Shown here: positions 1 to 10,257 of the stretch, piece after piece
How the letters are laid out: each line of letters begins with the position of its first letter
Numbering within the stretch: the stretch's first letter is position 1
Origin: Polyodon spathula
Taxonomy: Eukaryota; Chordata; Actinopteri; Acipenseriformes; Polyodontidae
NCBI RefSeq assembly: GCF_017654505.1
Contig: NC_054538.1
Coordinates: forward strand, 26,499,674 to 26,563,673
Length of the DNA: 64,000 bases
Direction: 5' to 3'
Position numbers and translations under genes: made by a program
The notes under the pieces: generated by a model
Database searches by the model: none
The model's input: only the letters and a program-made list of their open reading frames with translations
Told to the model about the DNA's origin: nothing

Positions 1-384
1 CAAAACTGAACCAGGTAACTACAGACCAGTAAGCCTGACTTCTATTATATGCAAACTTATGGAAACTATAATAAGATCCAAAATGGAAAATTACCTATAT
101 GGTAACAGGGTCCTGGGAGACAGTCAGCATGGTTTTAGGAAAGGGAGATCATGTCTAACTAACTTGCTTGATTTTTTTGAGGACGCAACATCGATAATGG
201 ATAATTGCAAAGCATATGACATGGTTTATTTAGATTTCCAGAAAGCTTTTGACAAAGTCCCGCACAAAAGATTAATTCTCAAACTGAATGCAGTTGGGAT
301 TCAAGGAAACACATGTACATGGATTAGGGAGTGGTTAACATGTAGAAAACAGAAAGTACTGATTAGAGGAAAAACCTCAGAATA
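1..384 (+). pseudogene. LINE reverse transcriptase fragment (CR1/L2-like)
   Basis: The reading frame encodes the front half of a non-LTR reverse transcriptase. It has the GNYRPVSLTS block near the window start, then SQHGFRKGRSC and the palm motif VYLDFQKAFDKVPH with its first catalytic aspartate. It ends at a stop near 384, long before a full RT would. The DNA closely matches the longer LINE copy at 54220-54600, so it is the same family. The element starts outside the window. Loss of its 3' half is unusual for LINEs, which normally lose the 5' end, and suggests a later deletion. Confidence 0.85.
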
Positions 385-662
385 GAGTGTGGTATATTAA
401 ACAATGCACTTACAAACATTTTCAGTAATCTTCTGCCATCTTAATATTCTTATGATCACACATCTTTAATCTCTAATAGTAACAATTTTACTAGAAGACG
501 TATTTCTGAAAGACAAGATGCAATAGTGTTTCCTTTGTGAGTTCTAGCTTTTGGTGGTAACCATAGAAAATTAGCAGATTATTATAAAATAAACTGAATT
601 AAAGCATGCAATGCAATTCTTCTCTAAAATCTAAATCTTCCTTTAAACAAACTGATTTTCCT
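385..662. other. AT-rich spacer, nothing recognised
   Basis: No coding signal, repeat family or motif was recognised between the LINE fragment and the LTR copy. Confidence 0.4.
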
Positions 663-1332
663 TTACACCCCTGTGGCAAAATAGTTAACAGTGTGCAGGC
701 AAAGGTAATGCAGCAGTGATTAATAAACAGACAGACAACAATAATCCAGGTGCAATGCTGTTTAATGATGTTTTAACTCCAATAGCCTGGTGGCAAAACA
801 GTACATAATAACAATGGTAATGAAGCAATACAGTGGTGTATAATAAGTGTATTGCTTATTTTTAATCTGCGGGTTTGCCCCGAAATAATAACAGTCTCAT
901 TTCAGTTCACCCACATGTAACACATACACAAACACCAGTCCACAGTGCATGCTCCAGTGCTCATGGTGAATACAGGTCTTTAGTGCAAAGAAAGTGCAGT
1001 GCTGTTGATCCGGGTTTAGTGGTGGCCTTTGGCAACAGCTCCGGATCATGTTAGCCATCCAAATAATTACAAACAATATTATTAACGACAAACAAAAACA
1101 CTCAAGTTGCACAACAGAGGTTATCCTTCTAGTCATTTAATTCAACCATTCACCATACGGGTCAATGTTTTAGTATGCCGTAGCTCTGTCCCTTTTCTAG
1201 CTGGCCGACTTCTACCTAACCCTGGGAATGAATTGTCAGGACATCCAATCCAGGGTACTCTGTTCCCTTTACACAGCACCCTCTCAGGTTGGGAGGGACA
1301 TCTAACACTAAGAATCATTCAATCTCTGTTAC
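663..1332 (-). mobile_element. LTR-like repeat, copy 1 (antisense)
   Basis: This block is similar over its length to the reverse-oriented copy at 62110-62805 and, on the opposite strand, to 48775-49503. Shared landmarks are CCTGGGAATGAATTGTCAGG, GGATCATGTTAGC and CCCGAAATAATA. On the minus strand it opens with TGTAACAG and ends near TTTGCCACA, with AATAAA-type signals in the last third. That is the layout of an LTR. No internal gag or pol is attached, so it looks like a solo LTR. Ends are approximate. Confidence 0.6.
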
Positions 1333-1931
1333 AGCCCCACAATAACTTAAACATTGCATACCAGCCAAATAAAGCTTATATTAATTAAATAGGGAAAATG
1401 CCTTTCCTGTTTTTGGTTTTCTATTTTTCTTGTTTTCCTTTAAAAAAAGGGGGGGGGGGGGTTACTAGCAGTTGAAAGTCCTAATTATATTGAAGTGTGC
1501 AAGATATATTTGTATTTTGACTAGTTTAAATTTTAATAATTGAATACCTTGTTTTCAATTCAAATCATGTAGAACCCGACCCTTATCGAAATAATCAGAC
1601 TAGATAGACCACATTTCTAGTGAATACAAAGTAACAGTTTTCTTAGAAATACAACTAAATAAAGGAAAAATTAAAAGGTGCAACTAAACTAAGAAAATAC
1701 AGAAAGGGAGAATTAACTAAACTAAAACAGTACAGAAAATATGATTCAAACAAGAACACCCCCACTCCCGCTGGTTGATTAGCGATTCAACGCTATCTAT
1801 GGGAGATTCCCTTAAGGTTACAACTGCATTCATGACAGACATTTAAGACAACGGTTAGTCTTAACAGGTGCATCGTTAACACAAATATTCACTTTTGTTA
1901 ATATCTGGTAATCAATGCATCGTTAAATCAG

Positions 1932-2015
<84 letters not shown>

Positions 2016-2330
2016 TCGGCTCAGAAGGCAATTCTCACTCTTGCGAGGTAAATACGCTCTTTACGTCCAGACAGCCTATCAAGAATTACCGGTTATCAAG
2101 ACAGCTAAATTTGGATTCTAGCTTCTAAACGCAGAATGATAACTGCCTTTTGAAACTCACATCAATTTGTATAAGTCACATACAAACAAATACTATACTG
2201 TTCATTAACTCAAAGCATTAATTGAAAGTAATGATATTTTTCTTAAATTCCACTTAAAACAAAACATGAATTTTACTTTAAGGTTTATTCTCGAGTTCAT
2301 AAGAGGATTACAACACTACTCGTTGAATAC
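1333..2330. other. Intergenic spacer with homopolymer and AT tract
   Basis: The stretch holds a G run near 1448-1460 and the AT microsatellite at 1936-2012. No gene was recognised. Confidence 0.4.
1936..2012. repeat. (AT)n microsatellite
   Basis: This is an uninterrupted AT dinucleotide tract of about 77 bp. The open frame across it (repeating Tyr-Ile) is an artefact. Confidence 0.97.
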
Positions 2331-2495
2331 TTAAGGGATTTGCACTGCTTCCTCCAGCTCTTCCATGTCTTCAACAATACAGGCGCTTGAAGCTTGCCCG
2401 CCGTCAAGGTCAGCTAGATTCTGGGGTCTGCCTTGCTTGCGTTTCGTCTCTACTTCAGGGTACGAAATAAATGTCTTTGAAAAGAACTGAGTCAT
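2331..2495 (-). other. Candidate short ORF, 54 codons, unknown
   Basis: On the minus strand an ATG at 2495-2493 opens a 54-residue frame ending in TAA at 2333-2331. The predicted peptide has a basic stretch (ETKRKQGRPQNL) followed by an acidic tail (EDMEELEEAV). Composition is not obviously junk and the local DNA is richer in CpG than its surroundings. I do not recognise the protein. It overlaps another open frame on the same strand (2455-2670) that I also cannot assign. It may be chance, or part of an exon of a minus-strand gene. Confidence 0.15.
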
Positions 2496-3140
2496 TAACT
2501 GTTGAGTTATTCCACTGAAACAGCAGTTCCTCCACCAATATGTGCACTCTTCGTCCGGTTATGTCTGGGATATTCCACCGCAAACTCCGGCACTGCCAGC
2601 TCAGTAAATTGAATATACTTAAATTTATGTCAACTTCAAATGTGTATCCAACGCTTTCTCCAGTGATCAATCGGGGCTAAATTAGACAGGTACTTTAGGA
2701 TTTTAGACGTCTCACACAGCGGACTCCAACACAAAGCAAATACTAGAATAGTTATTTCATATTAGAGTGTCCAAAAACGGTATCTCTGTCCCAGCTGGTC
2801 GCAGGCTGGATCTCCAGGTTATCACAGTTCACAGACTGGTTTGTGTACTGGAGCCATAATTGGATTTCGTGTCAGGAGCGTCATTTCAATGTCGCGCTCA
2901 CACTTTTGTAGGTCTCTTTCTACCTGTGATTGGATAGTGGGGTTAATTTGGGCAGTGCCTGAGCCCACGTGAAGTGTTTTTTATTGGTTGTTCTCACACC
3001 GACGAGGCGCCTTGTTCTCCTTTGGTCCACTATTCTGCACTCTGTCGGCTGGATTTATGACATGGACATGTTCTTGTCTTAAGTGTGGACTGTTGGCTTC
3101 TGGCGCTAAATGAGTCATTCAGCGATCGTGAAGATAAGCC
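2496..3140 (-). promoter_or_regulatory. CCAAT/E-box-bearing stretch, possible promoter
   Basis: The stretch contains two inverted CCAAT boxes (GATTGG near 2930 and ATTGG near 2983), a CACGTG E-box near 2967 and scattered CpG. These read naturally as a minus-strand promoter. In human, RNASET2 is divergent from CEP43, so a minus-strand gene start here would make sense, but no CEP43 coding sequence was found. This is a weak inference from motifs alone. Confidence 0.2.
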
Positions 3141-3283
3141 ATGTGTCCAGTATTTAGTTTACGACTCTTTTTAAAAGCATTCTTTGTCAATGAGGGAGCT
3201 GGAGACCAGAAACCAGAGAATGGTTTAAGAATCCCCTTGTATATTCCAATTCTGTTACATTCATGCTCAGAATGTTATTACGA

Positions 3284-3307
3284 CCCCCCCCCCCCCCCCC
3301 CCCCCCC
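3284..3307. repeat. Poly-C run
   Basis: About 24 consecutive C residues form a pure homopolymer. The length may be unreliable in sequencing. Confidence 0.95.
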
Positions 3308-3852
3308 TTGACACTACAATATGTTCTTTTTTTGAATGTGTATGCATGACAAATCAAATTTTGATTTGTCAAATTTTGACATTTGAGCAATAACATCTTC
3401 CTTTTTTTGTATCACACATTCATGTACTGCTGACTATCAAAATTATCTCACATGATTCTTACTAAATATATTGAAGTCAGCAATTAATTTTAATTGACTG
3501 AATAATAGCTGAAATGAAAACGAGTGCAAGAATAATCCAACTGAACTTGAACCCCCCCTTGAGCAAGTAACCTTTCCTTCTTACACACACATTTTCTAAG
3601 AAAGCTATGTACTGTTTGTTCTTAGCAAAATTCAGGAAGTTTCTGAACACACAGACAATAGATAATTTAACTATTTTACTGAAAAGCTGGAGACCCTTGA
3701 AACAGTATGGCAAGGTCAAAATGGAAACATGGACTTCAAAGGAATTAAGAGAAACTAAAAAAAAAAAGTACCAGCAGCATTTTTCTATGTGACCTATCTA
3801 TCCGTCGTTTCTTTTACTAAGATTTAAATTCACTCAAATATTATAATATATA

Positions 3853-3901
<49 letters not shown>

Positions 3902-4240
3902 AATATATATCTATATATATATATATTTCTCATTAATGTCAATGGGACTACAGCAATGTACTATTATTGTCAGTAAAGTACCATTCCCTCCAATAGTCAT
4001 TCTTTCACTCAGTGCTCTGTACATTATGCTTGAAATGACTGACTACCGCAGATATATCTGAATTACAGAATCCTACGCAGATGTTTTTGCACCGTACCCT
4101 ACCCCTCTCGTTCAATTGATATAAGAGACTAGCTGTTTTGGGGTTTAATGGCTGGTAAAATCGGTGAAAGGGTATCTGGGTTAAAGTACCAGTAAGTCTT
4201 AAACAACGGTGTTTACTGTGCATTTGCCTCAGTGACGAGA
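3308..4240. other. Intergenic spacer with AT tract
   Basis: Apart from the AT tract at 3841-3926, nothing was recognised. Small open frames here have no motif. Confidence 0.4.
3841..3926. repeat. Imperfect (AT)n microsatellite
   Basis: This is an AT dinucleotide tract with a few interruptions (TAT, CTAT). Confidence 0.95.
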
Positions 4241-4243
4241 TTT

Positions 4244-4281
4244 GTCATGTGACCATATATAATTGTTTCCCTCACGTGACT
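4244..4281 (+). promoter_or_regulatory. CLEAR-like E-box upstream of RNASET2
   Basis: TCACGTGAC at 4272-4280 matches the core of the CLEAR motif (GTCACGTGAC) bound by TFEB/TFE3 at lysosomal genes. A related TCATGTGACC lies about 30 bp upstream. RNASET2 is a lysosomal enzyme, and its coding start lies 2.3 kb downstream behind what looks like a 3' splice site. A promoter with a non-coding first exon here is therefore plausible. No TSS or donor site could be fixed. Confidence 0.3.
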
Positions 4282-5347
4282 CACAGACGCAGGGTACTCG
4301 TTTGGTAGTTTTTGTTTTTCTTTTTACAGTAAATACAATTCGCAAGAACAGTCAAGTGGTGTACATATAGAGTATGAAAACAAAGTGAAACTTTCAGGTG
4401 TCTACATAAGTCTTCGACAGCTGCACTATTAACTCACGAAGTACACGCGAGTCAGTTTTTCGTTTTGATAGCAGTAAAACAAATAACATTTAATTTAATT
4501 TTCTTTTTTTTTTTTTTTTTTTTTTTTTTCAAAACAAGATAAGGAGTACAAACACTGCTGGTACATGACTTCCACCACAACCAGATCGGGTGACAGCAAA
4601 CTCACTAGACGAGCAATTGGTTGCTCCCGGTACAGTGACATTTAGTCAGGTGTAGTATTTAACTTTTATTATTCTTTTTAATTTTAAGTTTTTATACATG
4701 TTCAAGAGTCGTAGGTGAATATGTATGCTGCTTTTATAACTTAGGTGAGCCATAGTTCCTAGGCAACTAGTCCTACTTCTCAGCACCCACCTCCCCTTTT
4801 ACAATTCTTATTTAATTTACAGTCCTTTTTCTGGTTTTTCTTTTTAAATTAGTTAAATGCCTATTTATTTAGCATCCTCTTTTACGAGGATGCTAATTGG
4901 AATTTTTTTGAGGTGACGTTTGCCTTTTAGGCATTTAAATAGACCTACTTCTCAGCACCCGGACCAAGATTTTCTTACAACCCAAACTGTACCGCCCCGG
5001 ACCCTATATGGAAAGTATTTAACCGCATTACCATAGAGTTTGGTAGTCTTTCGAGTTCGAGTCGAAATAATTAGATATTAAATTGTGGTATTGTTCGGCG
5101 TTCATAAATAAAATACTAATGTTCTGTTCAACTCGGTTAAAATATGTGTAATATATGTTGTCATTCAAATAACTTTTGTAATAGTAAAACATATACTTGT
5201 TTAGAGTTTAGATCTGCAGTAACAGCATATGTAGTATACGTTTGAGCTTTTCATCTATTATGTGTGCAACGTTGTTTGAGCTAACGATGAAGTTGATTAT
5301 ACACTATTTATAGTTTTCTTCTGCACTATTTGTGTCTTTGTCAACCA
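4282..5347. other. Upstream spacer of RNASET2
   Basis: The stretch contains a poly-T run near 4502-4530. A non-coding first exon of RNASET2 could lie here, but none can be placed. Confidence 0.3.
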
Positions 5348-5411
5348 TTACTAACAACCAAACGAGCAAGATGGGCCGAATGGCCTCCTCTCGTTTTAAA
5401 CTTTCTTATGT
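5348..5411 (+). mobile_element. LINE 3' tail fragment
   Basis: The block running from ACTAACAACCAAACGAGCAA to CTTTCTTATG is the extreme 3' end also seen at 47440-47510, 52150-52220 and 55430-55490. Only the tail is present, as expected for a severely 5'-truncated LINE or a SINE that borrows this tail. Confidence 0.8.
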
Positions 5412-5929
5412 TTGCATTTTATTCATAGAAATGCCTGTATTCTGCATGGACATTCAGACGAAATGTATTCTTATGCCTTTATTTTCCATTTCATACTGTG
5501 CTGGAAGTTTTCAGGCTATGCTCTGCTTGTTTTTATGCACACATTATATTTTAATGTACTGTAAAGCTACACAATTTAACACGTCACAAACCAAGATGTA
5601 TTACAATGATAAGTCTTTTTTTCTTTTTTTTTTGTGGTCTCTGAAAAACAAAATAACTTCCCCAAATATGTGTGTGTGTGGCAGGTTTATAGTGCTTGCT
5701 GGTTTAAAAAAAAAAAAAAAAAGTCTCCAGAAGGAAGGAAAGTCTGACAAAACCTACCTTGAGGACACAGGCCAAGCCCTTGTAGTGTTTAAACAGATAT
5801 TAAAGAGTCATTATTGTTTGTTTTTTTTGTTTGTTTGTTTGTTTTAAACAAACTAAGTGCCCAAATATTTTGTTTCTTGCTGACTTTCACCCTGTGTGGA
5901 GTTTTGTTTGACTGGAGTCATAAACAAAC

Positions 5930-5930
<1 letters not shown>

Positions 5931-6018
<88 letters not shown>
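5931..6018. repeat. (TC)n-(TA)n compound microsatellite
   Basis: A TC tract of about 49 bp passes directly into a TA tract of about 38 bp. Confidence 0.97.
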
Positions 6019-6021
<3 letters not shown>

Positions 6022-6040
6022 CAGTAGCAGTAAATAACAT

Positions 6041-6190
6041 GTGTCAATTTTACTATCATTTCATAAAAAATGAAGTTGTTTAAAGAGTGTTTTATTGTTT
6101 AATGGATTTTGTAATGTTTTGATGGTGGAAGATAGGAAATAAAATCCATTGTATTTTAAAGGTTAATGACTAAGCAAATAACCTGCAATT
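6041..6190 (+). repeat. Local duplication, copy A
   Basis: The block from GTGTCAATTTTACTATC to ACCTGCAATT recurs with small changes at 6393-6538. A second shared piece (AAACAAAATAACTTCCCC) lies at 5642-5675 and 6257-6290 in the same order. The duplicated unit is therefore several hundred bases long and has been reshaped by the TC/TA microsatellite. Confidence 0.85.
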
Positions 6191-6392
6191 TAGCTGCAAA
6201 GTGTAACATGTCAGTGGTAAGTCTGTGAAACAGAACCATGGTAGGTTTGTGTTCTCTGAAAAACAAAATAACTTCCCCAAATATGTGTGACTTTTTGTTT
6301 ATGTATAGCGGAAGAAGGACTTGTAGAATGAAACGTCCTGATGTAATTTATTTTTTTTACTCAATTATTCACATTTTTGTGTACCTACATTA

Positions 6393-6538
6393 GTGTCAAT
6401 TTTATTATCATTTCATGAAAAATGAAGAAGTTAGAGTGTTATATTTTTATGAATTGTATAATGTTTTAATGATGGACGATAGGAAATAAAAATCCATTGT
6501 ATTTTAAAGGTTAATGACGAAGCAGACAACCTGCAATT
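6393..6538 (+). repeat. Local duplication, copy B
   Basis: This is the second copy of the 6041-6190 block. It ends about 30 bp before the 3' splice site that precedes the RNASET2 start codon, so the duplication reshaped the end of the presumed first intron. Confidence 0.85.
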
Positions 6539-6590
6539 CAACTTTTTTTTTTTTTTGATTGTACAGGGGATCTGATCTATTTGGACAAAA

Positions 6591-6667
6591 ATGGCATCCT
6601 TAAACTTGGTGACATTACTGTGTTTTGGCATTGTTATTGTGGTTAATTCTTACCCGTCGTTCAACAG
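6591..6667 (+). CDS. RNASET2: RNASET2 coding exon 1
   Basis: This exon encodes the start methionine and signal peptide (MASLNLVTLLCFGIVIVV). It ends in phase 2 (AG) before GTAAGT. The ATG is the first in frame after the 3' splice site at 6566. Confidence 0.93.
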
Positions 6668-9600
6668 GTAAGTTACTTTCTGTAATGTTTCACAGAATAG
6701 TTAAACAGCTTCTCTTGGCTCCCGAGATGTAACTAGAAAGGAAGAGCCATGGTTAGCAGCTTGCCATTTAGCTAGAACCATAAAAGCAGCCGTCATATTT
6801 TCTCCAATATTATTGTGCACTATAAAATGTATATAGTGTACACAGCATATTCAAACTTGTTTTGACTTACATGTACACTCTTCTTGCATTTCTTCTACTG
6901 TAAAAATTGCTTTCCAAGAATATACATAGACATATTTTTTTTTGTTCGGTAGATATGAAAATCATTGGACAAAGCTAATTTTGACCCACCACTGGCCTAA
7001 GACTGTGTGTACGGTAAGTGTGTTCTGAGCTATTCTGTAACTAATTACTGAAGAAACAACCAACCCACATTGACTGCAATTACAATGTGACTTCATAATA
7101 TTGCTTTGCAGTTTACCAGCTGTAGCTTACCTACAATTAAGCAATTTTAAACATGACATTACATGTATAAATGTAAATAACTGATAACGTGTGAGAACAT
7201 AAGTTTGAGTAATTACCAGTATATAATTACCAGACACTGATCCTGGTTATTTTTTATTATTAATTTTACATTGAAAGAGGAATTTGCTGCCATATTTGTA
7301 GCTTAGTCTAAAGCCTCTTCTCCAAAAAAAATTAAACAATTACTTATTATAAAATGGGTCTGAGATTTCCTTTAACTTGATTGGTCAATATGAGGTCAAT
7401 AATCTCTGGTAAATGACCTTGAATGATATCTTTCAAACTGGTTTGGAACAGAGCCTAAATATAATCTGCTGGAAAATATGTAAATACAGTATTCATTTAT
7501 ATAATTGACCTTTTTTTCAGCTTTTTAGCACACGCCCTCTGAATGTTGTCTTTCAGTTTTATTCCTTGTGGCATTCTAATAAACTATTTAATTTTTTCCA
7601 AGATGGAAGAAGTTAGTTGCCAAACTGCAGATAAGTTTAACTACTGGACTGTGCATGGGCTCTGGTAAGAGTTTTTTTGTTAACATATAGTACAGTATTT
7701 ATTGTAAAATTACAAGTTAACATGTTACAGAACACTTCGGACATTTTGATCACACAAACGGTAATATCAGCACTTCAGTAGGACCCTGGATAATAGTAAC
7801 ATCCCAATAAATATTTGTTTGAGAAAACCACTGTTTGTGTTGAGGTATATTTAAAGGGCCAGACCTATAGAAGTTCTTCATGGGCCTTGCACCCGCATCA
7901 GAATTGAACCTGGTGTGTATTTCATTACACTTTCACATTGGTTCACATTTCACGTTGATGCCTGTACTTTAAACTGATATACACAAGTCTTGGACATTTA
8001 TCACTGCTAAACACTCTTTGTTGAAAACCCATAGAATACTCTCTAGTTTAAATAGTAATTTGAGTGTGTGTCTCATTTAATTACTGATGGTTTACTTTAA
8101 ATCACTCCCTTACTTTCTCATAGTGTTATCTAAAAAAAAAAAAAAAACATTCCTTGCAATGATTTTAAGAACAGGCAGGAACTTGCAAGAAGCTATTTGT
8201 ACTAGACATGCTTTAAGGGTTTTCTGTAATATTTATGAAGAACTGTTTAGGGTTTGTCTGAATCAAATTACATCACTGAGGCACAGCAATACATACCCAA
8301 TTGATATTTTTATTTGTATGGTGTAACTGGGTGTTTTCATTTTAGCACTAAATGTTGAGTAAAAAATACATTTAAGTCTTTACACATGTATTTTATTTTA
8401 TTTCAGGTTCTCTGTTACGATTCTATAACACATTTATATGTATTGCAAACTTGCAACTACTTCCAAAATGGTTACATGTATTTACTTTGCAATAGAATTT
8501 CAAAGCATTGTTATATAAACTGTTTATACTGTTGAACACAACACAACTTATGCTTCAAAAGGGTCAACATTGACTGTTTCCTAAAATTGTGCCATTTATA
8601 ACATACAGCAATGCTAACTGCCAGCATCCCCTGTTGCTACATGTGTCAATGGTAACAGTTTTTAAAATTGTATTAAATGCTTTCCTATATTTTGACAGGC
8701 CTGATAAAGGACAAAATTGCAATATGTCCTGGCACTTCGATGTGAATGACATAAAGGTATCTGTCTGCTTCAAACACGGTCTGGTTTTTAACACTTGATA
8801 AAAATTAAGATTACTTCATTAGTATTACTGTATTTTCAAATGCTGAGTTTTGCTTTACAGATTTTCACTGACCTAATTGTTGTTCTATGACCTAGTAGAT
8901 GATTTAAAAAACGGCCATAGTTACCAAGATGTATCCTTTTGCGTAAGGCACATACACATGTATACAGCAGGCACCAATATTTAGTGGTATATTGTAGGGT
9001 ACTTTTTGGACTCGCTTCATGATGTTAACTGATATGTTATGAGATATGTTATCTCATATACTTTATACTTGTATTACGGAGTTGGGCAATATAGGTTTTA
9101 ATGGTTTGGAATGCAAGTTGTTGTTTCTAATAGCTGTCTATTTCCTAACTTTCCTCAAACTATGTACACATGTTTTCTTACAGGATCTGTTACCTGAAAT
9201 GGAAATCTGGTGGCCTGATGTGTTGCATCCAGGAACTAATGAGTTCTGGTACATCAGCTATAATTATATCTTATTTGGTTAGGCTTCCATTATTACCAAT
9301 TGTTAAAGTGACATGCACATGTCTTGTGTCATGCTTCACACATTTATATTTTGTATTAATTTGTTTTAATGTACCTGTATTTCTGAAGTTTAAACATTCC
9401 CTTACTATGTAAATAAATTAAAAGTACAAATGAAAAAAGAGTTTAGCATTGCCACTTATCTCGATTTAGATAATAAAAAAAAAGGTTATATTGTCGCATT
9501 TTGTTCTTCCAGGAAGCATGAATGGGAAAAGCATGGGACCTGTGCAGCTGTCGCAGAATCATTAAACTCTGAGAATAAATACTTCGCTAAAGCACTGGAC

Positions 9601-10188
9601 CTTTACAAAAAAGTAGACCTTGATAGGTAAGGAAATGCTGCTGTTACATTACATAGATACCGGAATAGAACAAAGATTGAGGCATTTCATTTAGATTCCT
9701 AACTGATCAGAGAAAAACCTGGAATGAACCATTATGCTACTGAATGCCTATCGTCTGCAACAGTCCTGAAAGTATAGATATGGTGCTTATACAAGAAAAG
9801 TGGCTAAAACAAGTCACTATAACTGACCATTAGCAATAAATTACATATGTTAACATGTTGGTATGCTAGTTATAAACAGTTGCATAACTAAAACAGGTGA
9901 CCAGAAACAAAGGGGTTTCTAAAACTTTTTAGAAAATGGTTTGACTCTTGATTCTTTATTTTCAGTATTCTTAAGAAGTTTAACATTGTGCCATCTTCAA
10001 AATACTACAGTGTGAGTGATCTTTTAAGTTAAATGTTTCATGTATGTCTGCATACTTTACTATGTGTGTCAGAAGCTGACTCTTGTATTTTATATTTCAG
10101 CTGGACAATATCAGCAGTGTTATTACCAGTTTTTATAAAGTAAAACCAAAGATCCAGTGTGTTTCTCCTTCACAGGTAATTTGTTGTA

Positions 10189-10257
<69 letters not shown>

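Noticed and set aside
1895..2128. Open frames crossing AT or GT/AC microsatellites, such as this one and those near 5814, 10083, 12260, 14879, 17520 and 36853
   Set aside because: They consist largely of Tyr-Ile or Val-Cys repeats produced by dinucleotide tracts and have no coding evidence.
2455..2670. 71-residue minus-strand frame as a protein-coding gene
   Set aside because: No motif and no splice context could be set. It overlaps the alternative short ORF in another frame, so at most one could be real.
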